Shown: positions 21,294 to 26,579 of the stretch, piece by piece
Position numbering within the stretch: position 1 is the first letter of the stretch
How the letters are laid out: every line of letters begins with the position of its first letter
Source of the DNA: an uncultured Pelosinus sp.
Lineage (GTDB): Bacteria; Bacillota; Negativicutes; UMGS1260
Direction of reading: 5' to 3'
DNA length: 26,579 nucleotides
Assembly (NCBI GenBank): GCA_900550105.1
Contig: URQW01000041.1
Location: 1 to 26,579, forward strand
Notes under the pieces: model-generated
What the model was told of the DNA's origin: nothing
What the model saw: the letters and a program-made list of their open reading frames with translations, nothing else
The model's database searches: none
Program-made: the position numbers and the translations under genes

Positions 21294-23330
21294 ATGAAAG
21301 AGTATCAAAGGGAGAAGCTCAGAAATGTCGGCATTGTTGCTCATGGGGGGTCTGGTAAAACATCCTTGGTTGAAGCTTGTTTATTTCAAGGTGGGGTTGT
21401 CACTCGTCTAGGAAGAGTTGATGACGGTACCGCTACGACTGATTTTGAAGCAGAAGAAATCAAACGGAAAATTACAATTAGTACCGGCATGGCGCCTTGT
21501 GAATGGCAGGATAATAAAATAAATTTTCTTGATGCTCCAGGATATGCCGATTTTGTGGGTGAAGTGAAGGGCGTTTTACGGGCGGCTGATAGTGTGGTAA
21601 TTCCCGTGTGCGCAGCTTCCGGTGTGGAAGTAGAAACTGAAAAGTCATGGAAATATATACAGGCTATGGCTTTGCCACGCCTGTTTTTTATCAATAAAAT
21701 GGATCGAGAAAATGCTGACTATTTTTCCGTATTAGATGAATGTCGCGATAAATTTGGCAACGGCGTTGTTCCGCTGCAAATACCGATTGGGCAAGAAGCC
21801 GATTTTAGTGGTTTTATCGATTTAATAGAAAACAAAGCCTATTGTTATGACCGTAAAAGTCAGGGGAAAGTAAAGCAAGAAGTTGAACTTCCGACTAATC
21901 TTTCGGAACAGACCGAATTATATCGGCAGATGCTGATCGAAGCAGCTGTAGAGAATGACGATGATCTTCTGAATAAATATTTAGAAGGCGAGGAATTGTC
22001 AGTAGAGGAAATTCGCAGTGCTGTACTTGCTGGTGTGACGCAGACAAAACTATTTCCTGTGCTTTGCGGTTCGGCGCTGTTGGTGATGGGCATAGATGAA
22101 TTGTTAAATGGTATTATTCGGTATTTGCCAGCGCCACACGGGGTTGCGGCTGATCCCTTTGCTGCCTTTGTCTTTAAAACGACGGCTGATCCCTTTGTGG
22201 GACGGCTAAATTATGTAAAAGTGATGTCTGGGATTTTAAAGCAAGATATGGCGGTTATGAATGCAACAAAACAGAAACAAGAGAAGGTTGGTCATCTCTT
22301 TGTTTTGCGTGGTAAAAACCAGACTCCTGTGACGCAAGTTCAGGCTGGTGATATTGCTGTTATTGCTAAAATGCAGGACTGCAATACAGGTGATACGCTT
22401 TGTGATAAGTCTTCTTGTACGCTTTTTTCACCAATTGAATATCCTGAGCCCATGTATGTGATGGGACTTGAAATTAAAAAGGGAGAAGAAGACAAAGTCA
22501 ATACTGCGTTGCTGCGATTGCAAGATGAAGATCCGACATTTCAAATCGTAAAGGATACAGAAAATCGCCAGCTGTTAGTGAAGGGAATTGGGGAAATACA
22601 CCTTGATATTATGATGGAAAAAATGAAACGGAAATTTGGTGTATCGGCTTCGCTCAAGTTACCCAAAATCCCTTATCGCGAAACGATACGCGGCACAGTT
22701 AAAGTAGAAGGAAAACATAAAAAACAAAGCGGCGGCCATGGGCAGTATGGTCATGTTTGGTTGCAAGTTGAGCCGCTTCCTGGCGGTGACTTTGCGTTTG
22801 TCGATGCGATTTTCGGTGGCTCCGTACCGAGACAATATATTCCTGCTGTAGAAAAGGGCGTTAAGGAGGCCTTGCAGTCCGGCATTTTGGCGGGATATCC
22901 GTTGGTTGATGTGAAAGTTACATTGACGGATGGTTCTTATCATACAGTGGATTCTTCTGAAATGGCCTTTAAAACAGCAAGCGCCATGGCTTTGCGCAAA
23001 GGAGCTTTGCAGGCGAAACCTGTTTTACTAGAGCCAGTTTATCAGATTGCGGTGACGATGCCGCAAGATCTTATGGGTGACGTTGTGAGCCACATTAATG
23101 GCAAGCGTGGTCGGATTTTGGGAATGGAGCCAATGGATGATGGGTTGGGCAAAGTAACGGCTCATGTACCACTGGCCGAGTTATTCCGTTTCCCTGTGGA
23201 TCTTCGTTCCATTACACAAGGACGCGGTGTTTTTACACAAGCTTTTTCGCATTATGATGAAGTACCGCCGAAAGTAGCGGAAGGGATTATTGCCAGTCAG
23301 AAAACAGCTAAAGTGAGTGAAGAGGCTTAA
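21294..23330 (+). CDS. Elongation factor G-like GTPase (EF-G paralogue)
   Basis: A five-domain translational GTPase of 678 residues, of the EF-G-like paralogue group rather than the housekeeping FusA. G1 is AHGGSGKT (16-23), not the AHIDAGKT of true EF-G. G3 is DAPGYADF (80-87), with Tyr84 where EF-G has the catalytic His. G4 is NKMD (134-137) and G5 GSALL. Domain IV, the ribosome A-site tip, is present (QSGGHGQYGHVWLQVEP), as is domain V (PVYQIAVTMPQDLMGDVVSHINGKRGRI). These features match the group called EF-G2-like, whose exact role is not settled. SD GAGGAGGG precedes the ATG. It is monocistronic, with a bidirectional terminator behind it. Confidence 0.92.
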   Translation: MKEYQREKLRNVGIVAHGGSGKTSLVEACLFQGGVVTRLGRVDDGTATTDFEAEEIKRKITISTGMAPCEWQDNKINFLDAPGYADFVGEVKGVLRAADSVVIPVCAASGVEVETEKSWKYIQAMALPRLFFINKMDRENADYFSVLDECRDKFGNGVVPLQIPIGQEADFSGFIDLIENKAYCYDRKSQGKVKQEVELPTNLSEQTELYRQMLIEAAVENDDDLLNKYLEGEELSVEEIRSAVLAGVTQTKLFPVLCGSALLVMGIDELLNGIIRYLPAPHGVAADPFAAFVFKTTADPFVGRLNYVKVMSGILKQDMAVMNATKQKQEKVGHLFVLRGKNQTPVTQVQAGDIAVIAKMQDCNTGDTLCDKSSCTLFSPIEYPEPMYVMGLEIKKGEEDKVNTALLRLQDEDPTFQIVKDTENRQLLVKGIGEIHLDIMMEKMKRKFGVSASLKLPKIPYRETIRGTVKVEGKHKKQSGGHGQYGHVWLQVEPLPGGDFAFVDAIFGGSVPRQYIPAVEKGVKEALQSGILAGYPLVDVKVTLTDGSYHTVDSSEMAFKTASAMALRKGALQAKPVLLEPVYQIAVTMPQDLMGDVVSHINGKRGRILGMEPMDDGLGKVTAHVPLAELFRFPVDLRSITQGRGVFTQAFSHYDEVPPKVAEGIIASQKTAKVSEEA

Positions 23331-23346
23331 AAACATATGTAGACAT

Positions 23347-23381
23347 AAAAAAACTCTAAGCAAAATGCTTAGAGTTTTTTT
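23347..23381. terminator. Bidirectional terminator between EF-G-like gene and tRNA-Pro
   Basis: AAAAAAACTCTAAGCA (23347-23362), loop AAA, TGCTTAGAGTTTTTTT (23366-23381). Sixteen pairs with T runs on both strands, so it can stop transcription of the EF-G-like gene (plus) and of the tRNA (minus). Confidence 0.92.
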
Positions 23382-23393
23382 ATTCGGTTTTTT

Positions 23394-23470
23394 TGGTCGG
23401 GGCGACAGGATTCGAACCTGCGGCCTTACGGTCCCGAACCGTACGCGCTACCAAACTGCGCTACGCCCCG
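23394..23470 (-). tRNA. tRNA-Pro (anticodon CGG)
   Basis: On the minus strand the acceptor CGGGGCG (23470-23464) pairs with CGCCCCG (23404-23398). The D arm is TAGCGCAGTTTGGTAGCGC. The anticodon stem TACGG/CCGTA encloses the loop TTCGGGA, with anticodon CGG (codon CCG). The T arm is GCAGGTTCGAATCCTGT. Discriminator A and CCA (23397-23394) are encoded. No mismatched stem is seen. Confidence 0.97.
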
Positions 23471-23481
23471 CAACGTTTAAT

Positions 23482-23510
23482 AGTATAACTTATATTTTTA
23501 TCACTGTCAA
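23482..23510 (-). promoter_or_regulatory. Consensus sigma-A promoter of tRNA-Pro
   Basis: On the minus strand: TTGACA (23510-23505), exactly 17 bp, TATACT (23487-23482, 5 of 6), 11 bases before the mature 5' end. The spacing and the perfect -35 fit a strong stable-RNA promoter. Confidence 0.85.
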
Positions 23511-23650
23511 CATAAAACTTATATTTTCACCTATTTTTTCCTTAAATATTAGGACTTTTGATTGAGGGAATTTTTTGATTGGTAATCGAATCCTAAAATA
23601 GATAAAATATACCAAAAGGATGAATTTTATAAAAAGGTCTAGGTGGTTGA

Positions 23651-24343
23651 ATGAAGTATAGTTTTCGAATGATGTTTTTTACTGCTATTGTTGTTTTTTG
23701 GTGTAATGCAACGGTGATCGTGCAGGCTTCGCCGAATGTGCTTACTGTTGGTTCGCAGGGGACTAATGTTAGCGTCTTACAGCAAAAGCTGGCTGAAGCT
23801 GGTTTTTATCAAGGTACAGCTGATGGCGTTTTTGGTAATGCTACGCGCAATGCGGTTATGGATTTTCAAAGATCTTGCGGTATTTATGCGGATGGGGTAG
23901 CCGGTCCGGATACGCTTGAAAAATTGCGCGCCTATCGAGGACAAGCTGTTATGACAAGTCGCAGTGGGAGTTCAAGACGCGGTCAGCAGATAGTAAATAC
24001 GGCGATGCAGTATCTCGGCGTTCCTTATGTATGGGCAGGCGCAAGTCCGGCTGGATTTGACTGTTCTGGTTTTATTACGTACGTGTTTCGTCAGCAAAAC
24101 GTATCCTTGCCACGAATGGCTGATGAACAGTTTGCTGTCGGTACACAAGTGCCGCTTAGTCAACTGCAGGCAGGAGATTTGCTTTTCTTTAGTACCTATG
24201 AGCCTGGACCGTCTCATGTAGGAATCTATATAGGAAACGGTAGCTTTATTCATGCTAGTTCAGGCGCTGGGCACGTAAAGGTCACTTCTTTATCGAGCTC
24301 GTATTATCAATCACGTTTTCTCGGAGCGAAACGTGTCCTATAG
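23651..24343 (+). CDS. NlpC/P60 endopeptidase with peptidoglycan-binding domain
   Basis: Secreted cell-wall hydrolase that cleaves the stem peptide (gamma-D-Glu to diamino acid bond type). 230 residues. Signal peptide about 1-27 (basic start, FFTAIVVFWCNATVIVQA). A PG_binding_1 domain (about 34-92) has the GSQGTNVSVLQQKLAEAGFY and DGVFGNATRNAVMDFQ pattern. A Ser/Arg-rich linker (101-111) follows, then NlpC/P60 (about 112-230) with catalytic Cys138 (FDCSGF), His189 (SHVGIY) and His201 (FIHAS). All catalytic residues are present. SD AGGTGG at 23641. It is convergent with the DUF4127 gene. Such proteins act in cell separation or in sporulation/germination wall turnover; which one cannot be told from here. 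Confidence 0.94.
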   Translation: MKYSFRMMFFTAIVVFWCNATVIVQASPNVLTVGSQGTNVSVLQQKLAEAGFYQGTADGVFGNATRNAVMDFQRSCGIYADGVAGPDTLEKLRAYRGQAVMTSRSGSSRRGQQIVNTAMQYLGVPYVWAGASPAGFDCSGFITYVFRQQNVSLPRMADEQFAVGTQVPLSQLQAGDLLFFSTYEPGPSHVGIYIGNGSFIHASSGAGHVKVTSLSSSYYQSRFLGAKRVL

Positions 24344-24351
24344 GAAAAAAT

Positions 24352-24413
24352 AAAAAACTCTATTCTATCAGGTTCTTGCTTCAAAGCGGTACCGTGATAG
24401 AATAGAGTTTTTT
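24352..24413. terminator. Very long bidirectional terminator hairpin
   Basis: AAAAAACTCTATTCTATCA (24352-24370) pairs perfectly with TGATAGAATAGAGTTTTTT (24395-24413), 19 pairs. The 24-base loop can itself fold (TTGCT with AGCGG). T runs on both strands serve the NlpC/P60 gene and the convergent DUF4127 gene. Confidence 0.9.
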
Positions 24414-24417
24414 AAAC

Positions 24418-26082
24418 TTAGTTTTCAATTTGAAGCTGAAATTGCGGCTGCACTTTGATTTCAAAGGTGCGTTCCCAAGGCAGCGTACTATCAATGGAGA
24501 AAGACGGGATACGATACAGGCGTTTTCCTGCTTGATCTTCTAAGACGATAAGTTTTCCTTTTAGGGCTTTTTGAAAAAAATCTTTATTTTTGGCAGCTAT
24601 GAAATGTTGAATTGTTTCGGTTGTATCTTGCATTTTAGCATCAGGAAGATTATAGGGATCTGCATTTAGATTTGTGACTCGTTTATTGATCCATGGCTGA
24701 ATTTCTTTTTGGTAGTAATAGTCATCTGCAAAGCGGCTAAACAGAAATTCGAGTCGCGCTTGATCACGCTGGAGGATTTCATCAGCTGAGCCTAATGTGC
24801 TCGTTGCAGCAAACGCTTCGGCGACAGCTGTGCCGATGGAATTGCTTGTTGTATTCCAGCCAGCATAGGCTGCTAGTTCTGCAACTTTTACTTTTTCTTT
24901 TAAGAGTAGGGGAAAGAGACATTGATCGGCATAGAAATTTTCCGATAAGTCCACAAGAGCAACAGGATACCCCTGAGCCATAAAGCGTTTAATTTCGTTT
25001 GCTGCTTGTTCTTTCTTTTCGTCAGTCGTCTCTTTTGTACCTATATGTACATAAAGTAAAAAGGTCGCCTCATCAGGGGTGGAAACTTCTTGGCCGTGGA
25101 GCATCGCTATTTTTTCTTGAACGGTTGTTTGTACGGAGTGTGGCATATAGGGCATAATGACAGCTGGGGCTTCCTCAGTTGAGTATACTACGTAAATACG
25201 AGGCTCTTTATGGGCTTTTTGGGCGGCGATGCGAGCTAGAAGATCAGCGGCTATTTCGTCGGCGCCGCGCGTAACGATTACGTGATTGACAAGTTCTTCA
25301 TCGTGAGTAATTAAATTTTGCAATTTTTCTTTGATTAAGTTAGGAATTCCAAAGGAATGTCCATCGTCTTGCCCGATTACTAGTTCAGAGAGGGTATGAT
25401 CATGGACAAGATCTAACAATTGTTTGTTTAATTTTAGGTTTTGGTTATACAGTGATTCATAGTCGGCAATGACTTTTGCTGGTATTTGTGATTCGATTTT
25501 TTGCAGTTTTTTATAGTCAAGGGGGTTTTCAAAGAGAGCGATTTGGTTTTTTAGGATAGAATAATTTAATAGATCTTTTTTATAGGCGGCGGAATCGCTA
25601 CCGTCAGCAACAAGCAGGCGCGGAATTATGCTGAAAGCATAAAGCTTCGTTTGGGGCGAGTCTTGATGAATATCTCGCAACAAAGCGAGGGTTTCTGAAA
25701 TGTCTTCGGACGTACCCATACCTAAACGGGAAGAAAGGAGTCCGCCGTGAATCAGCATATCAATAGAAATGATGGCGGCATCGGCTTGGGGGGCTGCTGT
25801 TTTCAGCCATTGCCGTAAAGCTGCTTTGTCAGAAGGGGTGCGAAAGTGATCCAGCAAATCGTCTGGTGGCAAAATAACTTTGATACCAACCATGCGCCCC
25901 AGTTGATCAACAAATTGGGTACAAGGCGGGCGACTGTCCAAGGGGACCAATAGAATTGTTAGCCAAGGATTTTCTATTGGCAGTGTTGTTTTAATTGTTT
26001 CACTATTGGTAACAGGAAAATGAAATAAATAGATCGAAATAAAAAGAGTTACAAGCAAAAAGACTGAGAATATGCGCTTCAT
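24418..26082 (-). CDS. DUF4127 family secreted protein
   Basis: 554 residues of the DUF4127 family (PF13552), function not established. N-terminal signal/anchor about 1-21 (Lys-Arg, then FSVFLLVTLFISIYLF). The family's opening motif LLVPLDSRPPCTQFV lies near 44-58, followed by PPDDLLDHF, the IISIDMLIHGGLLSSR segment and FSIIPR. In the middle the QDDGHSFGIP and VTRGADEIAADLLAR segments look like catalytic or ligand sites (Asp/His and Arg/Asp), and ALVDLSENFYAD follows. The conserved Asp/His clusters suggest an enzyme, perhaps a hydrolase of surface polymers, but that is inference. SD GAGGTGA precedes the ATG. Promoter TTGACC/TAAAAT on the same strand. Confidence 0.87.
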   Translation of the reverse strand: MKRIFSVFLLVTLFISIYLFHFPVTNSETIKTTLPIENPWLTILLVPLDSRPPCTQFVDQLGRMVGIKVILPPDDLLDHFRTPSDKAALRQWLKTAAPQADAAIISIDMLIHGGLLSSRLGMGTSEDISETLALLRDIHQDSPQTKLYAFSIIPRLLVADGSDSAAYKKDLLNYSILKNQIALFENPLDYKKLQKIESQIPAKVIADYESLYNQNLKLNKQLLDLVHDHTLSELVIGQDDGHSFGIPNLIKEKLQNLITHDEELVNHVIVTRGADEIAADLLARIAAQKAHKEPRIYVVYSTEEAPAVIMPYMPHSVQTTVQEKIAMLHGQEVSTPDEATFLLYVHIGTKETTDEKKEQAANEIKRFMAQGYPVALVDLSENFYADQCLFPLLLKEKVKVAELAAYAGWNTTSNSIGTAVAEAFAATSTLGSADEILQRDQARLEFLFSRFADDYYYQKEIQPWINKRVTNLNADPYNLPDAKMQDTTETIQHFIAAKNKDFFQKALKGKLIVLEDQAGKRLYRIPSFSIDSTLPWERTFEIKVQPQFQLQIEN

Positions 26083-26119
26083 GGTTCACCTCAAAAAAAG
26101 TTGCGGACTTTTCTTATTT

Positions 26120-26149
26120 ATTTTACAATTAGGAAAGGTTTGCGGTCAA
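26120..26149 (-). promoter_or_regulatory. Promoter of the DUF4127 gene
   Basis: On the minus strand: TTGACC (26149-26144, 5 of 6), 18 bp, TAAAAT (26125-26120, 5 of 6). A weaker plus-strand pair for rsmD lies nearby (TTGGGT 26167-26172, 17 bp, TACATT 26190-26195). Confidence 0.55.
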
Positions 26150-26213
26150 CTATGGCAGCAAAAGACTTGGGTTTTTGTAAAATTATGACTACATTAGGCA
26201 TATGGAGATTTTT

Positions 26214-26579
26214 ATGCGAATAATTGCAGGGAAAGCCAAAGGATTTCGCTTAAAGGCGCCGAAAGGATTAGAAGTACGTCCTACAGCAGATCGGGTGAAA
26301 GAAACTCTTTTTAATATTTTACGTGATAAGCTTTATGATGCTACAGTTCTTGATTTATTTGGCGGTACAGGAAATCTAGGGTTAGAAGCGCTAAGCCGTG
26401 GTGCGGCAAGCGCGGTGTTTTTTGATGTGGCCCCGAAAAGTCTGAACATAATTAAAGAAAATATTCTTTATACGCAGATGGAAGCTTTTTGTGAGGTGAA
26501 AAAAACTGACGCTTTGCAGGGAATTCGTTTTTTTTCCAGTAAAGGCCAGATTTTTGATCTCGTTTTTTGTGATCCTCCC
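26214..26579 (+). CDS. rsmD: 16S rRNA (guanine(966)-N2)-methyltransferase RsmD, 3' end missing
   Basis: Methylates G966 of 16S rRNA in the 30S subunit using S-adenosylmethionine. The first 122 codons are in the window and run off the edge in frame. The N-terminus MRIIAGKAKGFRLKAP is the RsmD hallmark, then VRPTADRVKETLFNIL. The SAM-binding motif I is VLDLFGGTGNLGLEALSRGA. The window ends just inside motif IV (FCDPP, normally DPPY). The SD GGAGA is five to six bases upstream of ATG 26214. In related genomes rsmD often precedes coaD, which cannot be checked here. Confidence 0.95.
   Translation, partial: MRIIAGKAKGFRLKAPKGLEVRPTADRVKETLFNILRDKLYDATVLDLFGGTGNLGLEALSRGAASAVFFDVAPKSLNIIKENILYTQMEAFCEVKKTDALQGIRFFSSKGQIFDLVFCDPP

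Noticed and set aside
21386..21694. 102-codon minus-strand open frame
   Set aside because: It is antisense to the GTPase domain of the EF-G-like gene, with low-complexity Ser/Thr/Pro composition and no SD.
23317..23565. Open frame of 82 codons on the plus strand
   Set aside because: It runs through a terminator and antisense through the tRNA-Pro gene; there is no SD.
24352..24413. Long inverted repeat considered as a small transposable (MITE-like) element
   Set aside because: There is no target duplication or second copy in the window, and its place between two convergent stops with T runs on both strands fits a terminator.
1..26579. CRISPR array, prophage, IS element or defence island
   Set aside because: No regularly spaced repeats, integrase, transposase, recombinase or typical defence gene was found on either strand.

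Overview
The window looks like the chromosome of a low-GC, anaerobic, endospore-forming Firmicute, most likely a Negativicute of the Sporomusa/Pelosinus type. This placement is an inference. It rests on strong Shine-Dalgarno sites, frequent GTG/TTG starts, a strict-anaerobe-type hybrid cluster protein, short intergenic spaces closed by U-tract hairpins, and a candidate SpoVM sporulation peptide. I see no insertion sequence, prophage, CRISPR array, toxin-antitoxin pair or defence island. Almost everything is housekeeping or metabolic chromosome, and both terminal genes are cut by the window edge.

Layout. 1-1098: 3' part of a Cys/Met-metabolism PLP lyase. 1130-3126: thiamine operon under a TPP riboswitch with a terminator expression platform (thiM, a thiamine-binding protein, thiE). 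3217-5457: an exported His/Arg/Glu-rich protein, then hcp behind a palindrome that encloses its -10. 5655-6602: three small unknown proteins, one under a near-consensus promoter with a Fur-type box. 6809-10368: an MFS transporter, then a CoA-transferase/HMG-CoA-lyase pair. 10415-11398 (minus): a Tat-type amidase. 11552-15882: sbcD-sbcC. 15896-17121: three small unknown genes (membrane, PH-like, zinc-ribbon). 17245-18953: putrescine-type aminotransferase and a START-like protein. 19096-20996: htpX (with a structured leader holding two micro-ORFs), ndk, and a cobalamin adenosyltransferase. 21058-21153: a 31-residue SpoVM-like peptide with its own sporulation-type promoter and terminator. 21294-23330: an EF-G-like GTPase. 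23394-23470 (minus): tRNA-Pro(CGG). 23651-26082: an NlpC/P60 cell-wall hydrolase convergent with a DUF4127 protein. 26214 to the end: start of rsmD.

How the genes work together. The thiamine genes form a salvage unit: ThiM phosphorylates hydroxyethylthiazole, ThiE joins it to the pyrimidine, and TPP switches the operon off at the leader. The CoA-transferase and lyase form a two-gene module that would activate a 3-hydroxy-3-methyl dicarboxylate and cleave it. SbcC and SbcD form one nuclease. Three cell-wall or envelope proteins (amidase, NlpC/P60, HtpX) are scattered rather than clustered. I found no convincing new multi-gene system. The points most worth following are the SpoVM-like gene, the Fur-linked micro-membrane protein, the htpX leader, the palindrome at hcp, and the exported histidine-rich helix protein.
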